From Myxococcales bacterium (lineage in GTDB: Bacteria > Myxococcota_A > Polyangia > Fen-1088), in contig JAGTJU010000006.1 in NCBI GenBank assembly GCA_022184915.1, positions 248,001-312,000 of the forward strand: a stretch of 64,000 bases of DNA, given 5' to 3'. Each line of letters begins with the position of its first letter. Within the stretch, counting starts at the first letter, position 1. The position numbers were made by a program, and so were the translations under genes. Under the pieces are notes generated by a model. The model saw only the letters and a list, made by a program, of their open reading frames with translations. It was not told the origin of the DNA and did no database searches. Below, piece by piece: positions 29,065-36,596 of this stretch.

Positions 29065-29073
29065 GCGCGGGGT

Positions 29074-30399
29074 CTAGCGACCCCGTGAGGGGGCCGCAGC
29101 CGTTCGGTAGAGCAGGGCGGCCACGAGCCCCAGGCTCGCGAGCACGAACCAGGCGCCCCGCGGGGAGATCGTCTCCAGCAGGAAGACGCCGAGCACGGGG
29201 CCCAAGGTCTGAGCCGCACCCTGAAACAGGCCGAACACGCCCGTGTACCGGGCCACCTTGTCAGGCGGGGCCAACGCCGTCACTCTGGCCTGCTGCGCAG
29301 GCGCCGTCAGGATCTCGCACAACGTGATGAGTCCCACGCAGGCCAGCAGGGACAGGTAGTTCCACGCCAGTCCACACGCGGCGAACGCCACCATGTAGCC
29401 GACCGAGCCGATCACGAGCGCCTTGGCCGTTCCCCAGCGCCGAATCAGGCGCACGGTGGGCATCTGCAGCAGCACGACGAAGATGGCGTTGAGTGTGAAC
29501 AGCGTGCCAACCTGGGCGCGCCCGAGGCCCACGTACTTCGCCGCAAAGACCGACATCATGTGATACATCTGCGTTTGCAGCATGAAATAGGCGAGCGACG
29601 CCATCAGGAAGCGCAGGAACACGGGGTCGCCCCCCGAACTCAGCACCTCGAAGAGCTTGGGCGTCTGCCGAGGGGCCTCGGGGCGGGTCTCGGGAATCAA
29701 AAAGGCAATCGCTGGCGCCAGCAACGTGAAAGGCGCGCACACGTAAAAAAGGGTCGAGAACTCGGCGTCAGCTGCCAACGTGGCCACGAGAGGACCCGCC
29801 ACCCACCCCAGGCTGCTGCCCACGCGGTGAAACGAAAAAGCGGCCACACGTTCTTCCCGCGAACTGAGCGAAGCCACCACGGCCCACGCCACCGGGTCGT
29901 AGAACCCGCGCAGCGCCCCGTTGAGCACCGCCAAGACCCCAATCACGGCAAACGAAGCCTGCTGGCCAATGGCATAACCCAGCACCGCCAAATTCACGGA
30001 GCGCACCACCATGCCCCAGACCAGCACGGGGCGGCGCCCCAGCTTGTCGGCCAGGTGCCCCGCCAGCCACTGCATGGCCGCGCAGCCGGCGCTCGACAGG
30101 GCCCACAGACCCCCGATACGCAGCACGGACACCCCGCGATCGACCGCCAGGTGCATGGCCAAAAACGGCATGACCACGGCGAAGCCCGCGGTGACGATGA
30201 ACCGCACCGCGGCCAAGAGCCAGATGCGCGCATCGAGGTCGGGGATTTGCAGAACCGGCGCGACCGCAGCGGGTATGGTGACGCGCCGAACGGGAAGGGC
30301 CTTCGGCGTGGGGGGCGTGGGCTCGCGGAGCGTTTCGGGCGCACGCGCAGGCCGAGCCTGAGGCTCGAGCGGCTTGGCGCCAGACGCGGTCACACTCAC
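29074..30399 (-). CDS. major facilitator superfamily transporter
   Basis: Twelve-segment MFS permease, 441 residues, with an unusually long Pro/Ala/Arg-rich cytoplasmic N-terminus of about 55 residues before the first helix. The loop 2-3 signature is seen in GHLADKLGRRPVLVWG, and helix packing motifs in YFMLQTQMYHMMSVFAAKY are typical of drug or multidrug exporters. No substrate can be assigned. The GTG at 30399 has no binding site; two overlapping inverted repeats lie directly upstream (30404-30430), suggesting regulated expression. It is on the same strand as the cysteine cluster, 87 bases downstream of it. Confidence 0.88.
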   Translation of the reverse strand: MSVTASGAKPLEPQARPARAPETLREPTPPTPKALPVRRVTIPAAVAPVLQIPDLDARIWLLAAVRFIVTAGFAVVMPFLAMHLAVDRGVSVLRIGGLWALSSAGCAAMQWLAGHLADKLGRRPVLVWGMVVRSVNLAVLGYAIGQQASFAVIGVLAVLNGALRGFYDPVAWAVVASLSSREERVAAFSFHRVGSSLGWVAGPLVATLAADAEFSTLFYVCAPFTLLAPAIAFLIPETRPEAPRQTPKLFEVLSSGGDPVFLRFLMASLAYFMLQTQMYHMMSVFAAKYVGLGRAQVGTLFTLNAIFVVLLQMPTVRLIRRWGTAKALVIGSVGYMVAFAACGLAWNYLSLLACVGLITLCEILTAPAQQARVTALAPPDKVARYTGVFGLFQGAAQTLGPVLGVFLLETISPRGAWFVLASLGLVAALLYRTAAAPSRGR

Positions 30400-30403
30400 A
30401 GGC

Positions 30404-30430
30404 GCATCATCGGCAGATGATGCATCTGCC
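30404..30430. promoter_or_regulatory. two overlapping inverted repeats between mec and the MFS gene
   Basis: Repeat one: GCATCAT (30404-30410) with ATGATGC (30417-30423). Repeat two: GGCAGATG (30412-30419) with CATCTGCC (30423-30430), three-base centre. They share bases, so only one hairpin could form at a time. No T-run follows, so this is operator-like or a switch around the MFS start rather than a simple terminator. Confidence 0.5.
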
Positions 30431-30486
30431 TTGATCGCCGCGCGCGTGGCCCCGCGGGTGGGGGAACCGTCAGCGAATCCTTGCGT

Positions 30487-30954
30487 TCAACCGTAGCGCT
30501 TCACTTCGACGTACGACTTGGCCTCGGCGTCCCAGGCGAACTGCACCGCGCCCTCGACGCCGTGGGCCTGCGCGTCGATGACCAGGTACTCCACCGGGTA
30601 GGCGGGCTCGTCGCCCATGCGGGCAGCGGCTTGGTCGGTGTCGCTGAAGTAGGCACCCACGTTCGCGTGGGAGTGGTAGATGATCTTGGCAGGCTCGTCG
30701 CCCCGAAGGCTTTTTTGTAGCTTGAAGATGTCACCGGCGTCGAAGTTGTAGGCGGTGCGGGCGTCGCGTGGGAACTGCGCGGGATCCTCGGCGTGCAGCT
30801 CGTCTTGGATGTTGCGGCAGGCCTGGGCCCGGGTGGCAAGGTCGCTGTCCTTGGGCCCAAAGACGATCCCACAGCATTCCTTTGGATAGTCCCGTCGTGC
30901 GTGCGCGTAGAGAAGGGCGAGGGCTTCGGGGGTGATCGTGGGGTGCTTCGACAT
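30487..30954 (-). CDS. mec: JAMM/MPN-domain metallopeptidase, Mec-like
   Basis: Zinc peptidase expected to release cysteine from the sulfur-carrier-cysteine adduct. The JAMM site is complete: Glu in PKECCGIVFG and the H-x-H-x7-S-x2-D motif as HSHANVGAYFSDTD. The 155-residue size matches Mec of Mycobacterium tuberculosis. The ATG at 30954 gives the family-like start KHPTITPEALALLYAHARRD; a GTG at 30987 would overlap cysM by 17 bases. It is the last gene of the nine-gene cluster. With a carrier ending in Gly-Gly-Cys, it may also mature the carrier by clipping the terminal Cys (inference). Confidence 0.9.
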   Translation of the reverse strand: MSKHPTITPEALALLYAHARRDYPKECCGIVFGPKDSDLATRAQACRNIQDELHAEDPAQFPRDARTAYNFDAGDIFKLQKSLRGDEPAKIIYHSHANVGAYFSDTDQAAARMGDEPAYPVEYLVIDAQAHGVEGAVQFAWDAEAKSYVEVKRYG

Positions 30955-30970
30955 GGGGGCTCGTGGCGGT

Positions 30971-31984
30971 TCAGCGGTTGCGTTCACGCGGCTCGACAGG
31001 TGCCTCGAAGTAGCGATCGGCGCGGTCGGGAAACACTGTCACGATGACACCGGGCTGGCCTTTACGGGCAAGGGCTTGGGCAAGGCGAACGGCCCCGGCC
31101 AGGGCCGCCCCCGAAGAGTGCCCCGCCAGGATGCCCGCCTCCGCGCCGAGCCGCTCGCTCACGTCCCAGGCCTCGTCGGTAGGCATCGGCAGCACGCCCG
31201 TGAGCTCGTCCGGGTGGTAGATGCCGGGCACAATCGAGCTGGCCATGTGTTTGAGCCCCTCGAGTCCGTGAAGCGCATCGTCAGGTTCGACGGCCCAGAT
31301 CTCCACGGCAGGGTTGTGGGCCCGCAGACCGCGCCCGGTGCCCATGATCGTGCCGCTCGTGCCGATGCCCGCCACGAAATGGGTCACGCGCCCCTCGGTC
31401 TGTTCCCAGATCTCCTGCGCCGTGGTCAGCTGGTGGCCGCGCGGGTTCGATTCGTTCGCGTACTGGTCCGGATAAAAGTACCGGCCCGGCGTGTCTTCGA
31501 CGAGCTTGCGGCACAGCCGAATGGCACCATCCGAGCCCTCGAGCTCGGAAGAGAACACCAGCTGCGTGCCGTAGGCCTGGGTGATCTTCTTGCGCGCCCA
31601 CGACACGTTGCCTGGAAGCACCAGCGTCACCTCGAACCCCAGCGCGGCGCCGATGAGTGAGTAAGCGATGCCGGTATTGCCCGACGAGGCGTCGATGAGG
31701 CTTCTGTCCGGTGTGAGGCGGCCCGCGGCGAACGCATCGCGAATCATCTGGCCCGCCGCGCGGTCCTTGACGGAGCCCCCCGGGTTCATGAACTCGCACT
31801 TGGCCCAGATCTCCACGCCGGGAAAAGGCGCATCGAACGCCGAGAGCCGCACGAGGGGTGTACGGCCGATGAGCTTCGTAATGTCGTCGGCCACACGTGC
31901 CCGCGCGCGGGCGACGGGCTCGGGCTCGGAAGCATAGTCGTCGTCGTGCAAGGCGGGTTGCGAAACGGCGGTCGCGGTGCTCAT
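30971..31984 (-). CDS. cysM: CysM-like PLP-dependent cysteine synthase
   Basis: Beta-family PLP enzyme, 337 residues. The PLP lysine is in MNPGGSVKDRAAG, the substrate loop in DASSGNTGIAYS, and the phosphate cup in GIGTSGTIMGTG. KHMASSIVPGIYHPDEL resembles the CysM group that uses a protein thiocarboxylate as sulfur donor, rather than CysK. With the carrier and JAMM genes beside it, the likely reaction is an activated serine plus carrier thiocarboxylate giving the carrier-cysteine adduct; O-phosphoserine is the M. tuberculosis substrate, but specificity here is not proven. ATG 31984 starts two bases after the stop of the E1-like gene. Confidence 0.9.
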   Translation of the reverse strand: MSTATAVSQPALHDDDYASEPEPVARARARVADDITKLIGRTPLVRLSAFDAPFPGVEIWAKCEFMNPGGSVKDRAAGQMIRDAFAAGRLTPDRSLIDASSGNTGIAYSLIGAALGFEVTLVLPGNVSWARKKITQAYGTQLVFSSELEGSDGAIRLCRKLVEDTPGRYFYPDQYANESNPRGHQLTTAQEIWEQTEGRVTHFVAGIGTSGTIMGTGRGLRAHNPAVEIWAVEPDDALHGLEGLKHMASSIVPGIYHPDELTGVLPMPTDEAWDVSERLGAEAGILAGHSSGAALAGAVRLAQALARKGQPGVIVTVFPDRADRYFEAPVEPRERNR

Positions 31985-31986
31985 GG

Positions 31987-32730
31987 CTATGCGGGCTCGG
32001 TGGGAGGGTTCGGGGGCCAGGGAATGTTCTGGGTCACGGGCGGCGCATTGAAGGGCGCCAACGGCAGACGAAGGTGGCGCATCACGCCGGTGGCTGTCGC
32101 GGCTTCGTCTCCCGGAGGCCTGCCTGCCAGGACCCACAGGGCTTCGGCCGCTGCCAGCGTGCCAGCGAGCACGGCGCCGCTTTGGTCAGGGGTGTCGGGG
32201 GACGAGACCGAAGGCGGCGGCACACTCGGCGCCTGCGCGCCAGACGGACCTGCAGGACGCAGGGAGAGGAGGTCGAGGGGCGTGTCGCTGTCGCGGCTTG
32301 GCGCCCTTGCCACCACGGCGGGCATGCCGAGGTCGCGGCATGCGAGCACGAAGGCGTCGTCCTCGAAATCTGCGCGCACACCTACTGAGATGCCGCCGAG
32401 AGCGATTTGCCACGCCGTGCCTGTCAGCGGGCGGGGCACGAGGGTGAAGTGGGCTTGCGGCAAAGCCTGGCGCAAGGCCTCGACGAGGCGAAGTGCGGCA
32501 GGGGTTGCCCCGTTGGCGTCGGGCCCGTCAGCCACCACCGCAAAGCGCGTGACACCAGCGAAGCCGAGGTAAAGCGCCGCGGTCTCGAGCGCCAATGACG
32601 CCCCCTGTGGCTCCCCGTGGCGCGCAAGCACCAACAGGACCGTCGCACGCAGGAAGCGTTCCTGTCCTTCGGGCCCTATCTCGGGGAGCGCCACGTGCCG
32701 GGCGTAGCGGCGCGCTTCGGCGGGGTTCAT
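31987..32730 (-). CDS. degenerate E1/ThiF-MoeB-like protein
   Basis: A 247-residue protein whose first 30 residues, EARRYARHVALPEIGPEGQE, are the N-terminal helix of MoeB/ThiF E1 enzymes. The next strand, FLRATVLLV, occupies the place of the nucleotide loop but runs into LARHGEPQG instead of GxGGLG, and neither the SNLxRQ motif nor any CxxC zinc pair is present. The C-terminal half is Pro/Ser-rich. It therefore cannot bind ATP in the usual way. In MoeB the Arg of the helix reaches the ATP of the partner subunit, and the active E1 in this operon lacks that helix. A pseudo-E1 partner is my inference. GTG 32736 is an alternative start. Confidence 0.75.
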   Translation of the reverse strand: MNPAEARRYARHVALPEIGPEGQERFLRATVLLVLARHGEPQGASLALETAALYLGFAGVTRFAVVADGPDANGATPAALRLVEALRQALPQAHFTLVPRPLTGTAWQIALGGISVGVRADFEDDAFVLACRDLGMPAVVARAPSRDSDTPLDLLSLRPAGPSGAQAPSVPPPSVSSPDTPDQSGAVLAGTLAAAEALWVLAGRPPGDEAATATGVMRHLRLPLAPFNAPPVTQNIPWPPNPPTEPA

Positions 32731-32791
32731 GGGCACACTTGCCGCCCCCGCCTCTCCGCCGAGGGAGGGAGCGGGGCGCGTGAGGGCGTCT

Positions 32792-33067
32792 TTAGCAGCC
32801 GCCCGCGATCGCGGGAACGATGGAGATCTCGTCGGCGTCGTTGACGGGGGTCTCCAGGTTCTGCATGAAACGGATGTCTTCGTCGTTCGCGAAGATGTTC
32901 ACGAAGCGGCGCACCTTGCCCTGATCGTCGCAGATGCGCTCTTTGATGCCGGGGTACTGAGTTTCCAGGTTGCTCAGCACCTCGCCAATGTTGGCGCCGC
33001 CGGCCTGGACCTCTTCGAGGCCGTTGGTGAGTTTGCGCAGCGGGGTGGGAATGCGGACGGTGGGCAT
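32792..33067 (-). CDS. cysO: MoaD/ThiS-family sulfur carrier protein, CysO-like, ending Gly-Gly-Cys
   Basis: Ubiquitin-fold sulfur carrier of 91 residues: MPTVRIPTPLRKLTNG, FVNIFANDEDIRF and the tail DEISIVPAIAGGC. In CysO/MoaD/ThiS the C-terminal Gly is adenylated by an E1 and converted to a thiocarboxylate. Here a Cys follows the diglycine and then TAA (checked codon by codon: GGC GGC TGC TAA), so the product must be trimmed before activation, or enters the cycle as a carrier-Cys mimic. Binding site AAAAGGAGA is eight bases upstream of the ATG. Spacing of 55 bases on both sides. Confidence 0.93.
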   Translation of the reverse strand: MPTVRIPTPLRKLTNGLEEVQAGGANIGEVLSNLETQYPGIKERICDDQGKVRRFVNIFANDEDIRFMQNLETPVNDADEISIVPAIAGGC

Positions 33068-33122
33068 GAACGCGGTCTCCTTTTCGGCAGGTCGGTCTGG
33101 TTAGGCAGTTGCCATCGAGGGG

Positions 33123-34415
33123 TTATGAGAGGTACCCGGTGAACGTGCCACTGCCGACGAGTTGGTCGAAGTCGGTGAGTTTGGGGCCAATCAAGCTGGG
33201 CTTGCGCACCCGCTCGACCAGGGGGTCTTGCGTCTTGAGGCCCTGGCCCGTGATGCAGATGACCACGGGTCCATCGTCGGCCCCGATCCGCCCCTGCTCC
33301 ACCAGCTTCTTCGCCGCGCCCAGGGTGACCCCCCCGGCCGTCTCGGTGAAGATGCCTTCGTGTTCGGCCAGCGCCAGGATGGCATCGCAGATGTCGTCGT
33401 CGTTCGGTAAGGCGGCGAAGCCCCCCGAGCCCAACATCGTTTGGCGGGCGTAGATGCCGTCTGCCGGGTTTCCGATGGCCAGGCTCTTTGCGATCGTCTG
33501 TGGGGTCTTCACGGGCTTCACGAAGTCGCGATCCTCGACCACCATCGAAGCGATGGGGCCACAGCCCGCGGCCTGCGCGCCGTGAATCTTCGTCGAGCCC
33601 CGGGCTTCGACGAGGCCCAGCTTCGTGAACTCCTTGAAAGACTTGTCGATCTTCGTGATGAGAGAGCCGCCTGCCATGGGCACCACGACGTGGGCTGGCA
33701 GTTTCCATCCGAGCTGCTCGGCGATTTCGTAGCCGAAGGCCTTGGAGCCCTCGGCGTAGAACGGACGCAGGTTCACGTTGACGAACCCCCACCCGTACTT
33801 ACCGGCGATCTCCGAGCAGAGCCGGTTGACGTCGTCGTAGGTGCCGCTGACCCCGACGACCCGCGCGCCGTAGACGCTCGTGGCCAACACCTTGGCGGGT
33901 TCCAGGTCGTGAGGGATCAGAATGACGGCGGGCATGCCCACAGAGGCTGCCTGCGACGCGGTGGCATTGGCCAGGTTGCCCGTGCTCGCGCAGGCCACCA
34001 CCTTGATGCCGAACTCGCGGGCCTTGCTGATGGCCACGGACACCACGCGGTCCTTGAAGGAGAGGGTGGGGTAGCTGACGGAGTCGTTCTTGAGCCACAG
34101 CTCTTTGACGCCCAGCCAAGCGGCGAGCCGGTTGGCCTTCACGAGCGGCGTCATGCCCGTCTGCGCCCCCACGGTGGGCGGACCATCGATGGGCAAAAGC
34201 TCGGCGTAGCGCCACATGGAGGGCGCGCGGCTCTCGATCGTCTTGCGCGTCAGCGCACGGCCGATGGCCTCGTAGTCGTAGGCGATCTCGAGTGGTCCGA
34301 AGCAGTATTCACAGACGTGAACGGGCTGCTTTGGGTATTCGTTGCCGCACTCGCGGCACTTCATGCTCTTGACGAACGACGCTTCGCTTTGGTTTTGGAC
34401 GGACGCAACGGTCAT
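33123..34415 (-). CDS. thrC: threonine synthase with N-terminal zinc ribbon
   Basis: PLP enzyme converting O-phosphohomoserine to threonine, 430 residues. A zinc ribbon (KCRECGNEYP...HVCEYCFGPLE) precedes the catalytic domain, common in longer threonine synthases. The PLP lysine lies in YPTLSFKDRVV; ACASTGNLANATASQA and PMAGGSLITK are the cofactor-binding loops. ATG 34415 follows GGAGAG; the GTG at 34430 would lie upstream of that site. Its place inside the cysteine cluster, 15 bases after moeB, suggests either coordinated Ser/Thr-derived amino acid supply or a sulfur-related use of a PLP enzyme. The annotation as ThrC is by similarity. Confidence 0.92.
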   Translation of the reverse strand: MTVASVQNQSEASFVKSMKCRECGNEYPKQPVHVCEYCFGPLEIAYDYEAIGRALTRKTIESRAPSMWRYAELLPIDGPPTVGAQTGMTPLVKANRLAAWLGVKELWLKNDSVSYPTLSFKDRVVSVAISKAREFGIKVVACASTGNLANATASQAASVGMPAVILIPHDLEPAKVLATSVYGARVVGVSGTYDDVNRLCSEIAGKYGWGFVNVNLRPFYAEGSKAFGYEIAEQLGWKLPAHVVVPMAGGSLITKIDKSFKEFTKLGLVEARGSTKIHGAQAAGCGPIASMVVEDRDFVKPVKTPQTIAKSLAIGNPADGIYARQTMLGSGGFAALPNDDDICDAILALAEHEGIFTETAGGVTLGAAKKLVEQGRIGADDGPVVICITGQGLKTQDPLVERVRKPSLIGPKLTDFDQLVGSGTFTGYLS

Positions 34416-34430
34416 AAAGCGGCTCTCCAC

Positions 34431-35216
34431 TCAATCTTCACGGTGTGTTTCGGACCTGCACGCCGAGGGGCCGTATGCCCCGGCGTCGAGTTGGGTGATC
34501 GGGACCGGGGGCGCCTCACCACACACCCCGCATGTGGGGTTGGGTCGAAATGTGATACTGCGCATGGTCATCGCGGGCGAATCATAGCGGACAAGTCGGC
34601 CTGAAAAGGCAGGAGTCTTACCACAAAGTAGGCGAATCGCCTCGTGCGCCTGCAGGGCTCCGATGACACCAGGCACGGGCCCCAGCACCCCCGCCTCGTT
34701 GCAGCTGACGGCTTCAGCACCCTGGGGGGGCAAGTCCTCGAACAGACAGCGGTAGCAAGGGCGGCCTCCGGCAGGAACGGTGACGAGCTGGCCCATCGTT
34801 CCCACCGCGGCCCCGTGCACCAGGGGGCGCCCCGCCAGCACGGCGGCGTCGTTGACGAGAAACTTGGTCTCCAGGTTGTCGGAGCCGTCCAGGATGACCT
34901 GGTGGGCCGTGAAGAGGCTGAGGGCGTTGTCCACGGTGAGGCGGGTCTCGAGGCCTCTGACCTTCGTCGCCGGGAATCGCCGCGCCAAGGTGGCCGTCAG
35001 GGACTCCACTTTGGGCCGTCCCACGAACTCGTCCCGGTGAAGCACTTGGCGGTGCAGGTTCGACTCGTCCACCACGTCGTCGTCGAGCACGGTAAGCGTT
35101 TCGATGCCTGCGGCTGCCAACGCGAGCACCGCCCCGCAGCCAAGCCCCCCCGCACCTACGATCAGGACCTGCCCCGAGGGCATCGATGTGGCGATCCGTG
35201 GTCCGGAGGCGCTCAT
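34431..35216 (-). CDS. moeB: ThiF/MoeB-type E1 adenylyltransferase lacking the N-terminal helix
   Basis: ATP-dependent enzyme that adenylates the C-terminus of the sulfur carrier. Active-site elements are intact: GQVLIVGAGGLGCGA, LDDDVVDESNLHRQVLH, GRPKVES, the Asp in LDGSDNLETK, AVSCNEAGVLGPVPGVIG with the conserved Cys, and zinc pairs CYRC and CGVC. The protein starts right at the first beta strand, so the RYxRH helix that opens MoeB and ThiF is missing and there is no room upstream, since the cysK stop is 11 bases away. The missing piece is found in the degenerate E1-like gene of the same operon. 261 residues. Confidence 0.93.
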   Translation of the reverse strand: MSASGPRIATSMPSGQVLIVGAGGLGCGAVLALAAAGIETLTVLDDDVVDESNLHRQVLHRDEFVGRPKVESLTATLARRFPATKVRGLETRLTVDNALSLFTAHQVILDGSDNLETKFLVNDAAVLAGRPLVHGAAVGTMGQLVTVPAGGRPCYRCLFEDLPPQGAEAVSCNEAGVLGPVPGVIGALQAHEAIRLLCGKTPAFSGRLVRYDSPAMTMRSITFRPNPTCGVCGEAPPVPITQLDAGAYGPSACRSETHRED

Positions 35217-35227
35217 GAGCGCGGCCT

Positions 35228-36226
35228 TCAGGGCGTGCGCGGCTCGTGAGGAGCCAGGTCGGGGTACTGACGGGCGAAGGCTTCGTCCGTGCTGAAGTAG
35301 CGCTCACCCGTGTCACACAGAACGGTGACGACCGTCTTGCCAGGGCCGAGAGCGGCCGCGACGTCGAGCGCCACCTTGACCGCGGCGCCTGCCGAAACAC
35401 CCACCAGGAGGCCTTCTCGGCGCGCCAGGTCCAGCTTGGTTCGTTGGGCGTCGTGCTCGGAGACCGTGCGAATCTCGGACAGAAGCGCCCGATCCAGGAT
35501 GTCGGGAACGAAACCGGCACCGATGCCGTCGAGCCGATGCTCGCCCGGTGTTCCCCCGGAGAGCACCGCGCTTCGTTCGGGTTCCACGGCGATGAGCGCC
35601 ACGGCCGGGTTGACATGCCGGAGGGCTTGGCCCACCCCGGTGATGGTTCCCCCCGTGCCCACGCCCGCAACGAAGGCGTCGGGGCGGCGCCCGTCGAAGG
35701 CCTCGAGCTGCGCGAGGATCTCGGGCCCCGTGGTCCGCCGGTGGGCCGCCGGGTTCGCCGGGTTCTTGAATTGTTGCAGCATCACGAAGCCAGGGTTTTC
35801 CTGGCAAAGTTCCGTGGCCTTTTGAACCGCCCCCTTCATGATCTCCGCGGCGGGGGTCAGGTAGAGCTCGGCCCCATAGGCCTTGAGTAGCATGCGCCGC
35901 TCGAGCGACATGTTGTCCGGCATCGTCAAGATGAGCCGGTACCCCTTCACGGCGGAGACGAGCGCCAAGCCCACCCCCGTGTTTCCCGAGGTGGGCTCGA
36001 CGATCACCGATTGGCCTGGGATCAAACGCCCTTCGCGTTCCGCGGTTTCGATCATCGAGAGCGCCACGCGGTCCTTCACCGAGCCGCCCGGGTTGAAGTG
36101 CTCACACTTGGCGAACAGATCAGCCGAGCCGGGACGCGGCAGGTTGCGCAGGCGCACGAGGGGCGTGCCGCCGATGAGCGACAGCATGTTCTTCACCACG
36201 GGCAGGTCGGGCCGGGAAAGCGTCAC
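35228..36226 (-). CDS. cysK: cysteine synthase, CysK type
   Basis: PLP-dependent O-acetylserine (or O-phosphoserine) sulfhydrylase, 332 residues. The start is GTG 36226, whose GTGA overlaps the stop of the CoA-binding gene and has GGAGA seven bases ahead; the frame further upstream is a shadow. Family motifs: MLSLIGGTPLVRL, HFNPGGSVKDRVA with the PLP lysine, VEPTSGNTGVGLAL, AGVGTGGTITGVG and LVGVSAGAA. It is the second cysteine synthase in the operon beside the CysM-like one. Sulfide-using CysK and carrier-using CysM together would let the cell switch sulfur donor (inference). Confidence 0.94.
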   Translation of the reverse strand: MTLSRPDLPVVKNMLSLIGGTPLVRLRNLPRPGSADLFAKCEHFNPGGSVKDRVALSMIETAEREGRLIPGQSVIVEPTSGNTGVGLALVSAVKGYRLILTMPDNMSLERRMLLKAYGAELYLTPAAEIMKGAVQKATELCQENPGFVMLQQFKNPANPAAHRRTTGPEILAQLEAFDGRRPDAFVAGVGTGGTITGVGQALRHVNPAVALIAVEPERSAVLSGGTPGEHRLDGIGAGFVPDILDRALLSEIRTVSEHDAQRTKLDLARREGLLVGVSAGAAVKVALDVAAALGPGKTVVTVLCDTGERYFSTDEAFARQYPDLAPHEPRTP

Positions 36227-36582
36227 GGGCGTTCTCCGATGTCCACGATACTGCATGCGTTGATCGGGTCGAGCCCCAAACGCTCGGCTTCGGCGATCAG
36301 GGCGTCGCTTTCGGCGCCTGGGTTCACCCAAAACTCGCGGGGCGCGAGCGCCCGAACGGCAGGCAACAAGCCAAGGCCCACGTGGGGCGGCACGTAGAAC
36401 GACACCCTGTCGACAGGGCCGGTCACGTCCTCGAGGCGGGGCCTCACAGCGAGGCCGGCGATCGTGGTTTCGTGAGGGTTGATGGGGATGACCGTCCACC
36501 CTTTTTTTGCGTACGCGCGCACCGCGCGGTGTCCGAACTTGTTCGGATCGGACGAGGCACCCACGATGACCACGGTTGGCAT
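36223..36582 (-). CDS. CoA-binding (YccU-type) domain protein
   Basis: Small Rossmann-fold protein of 119 residues of the CoA_binding family. TVVIVGASSDPNKFGHRAVR is the nucleotide-binding start and INPHETTIAGLAVRP the second strand. Function of the stand-alone form is not known; CoA or acyl-CoA sensing is the usual suggestion. Its stop overlaps the cysK start by four bases, so it is tightly linked to cysteine synthesis, perhaps signalling acetyl-CoA supply for O-acetylserine. ATG 36582 is the natural start; the open frame above is non-coding in style. Confidence 0.86.
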   Translation of the reverse strand: MPTVVIVGASSDPNKFGHRAVRAYAKKGWTVIPINPHETTIAGLAVRPRLEDVTGPVDRVSFYVPPHVGLGLLPAVRALAPREFWVNPGAESDALIAEAERLGLDPINACSIVDIGERP

Positions 36583-36596
36583 GGCGGGTTCCCGGG

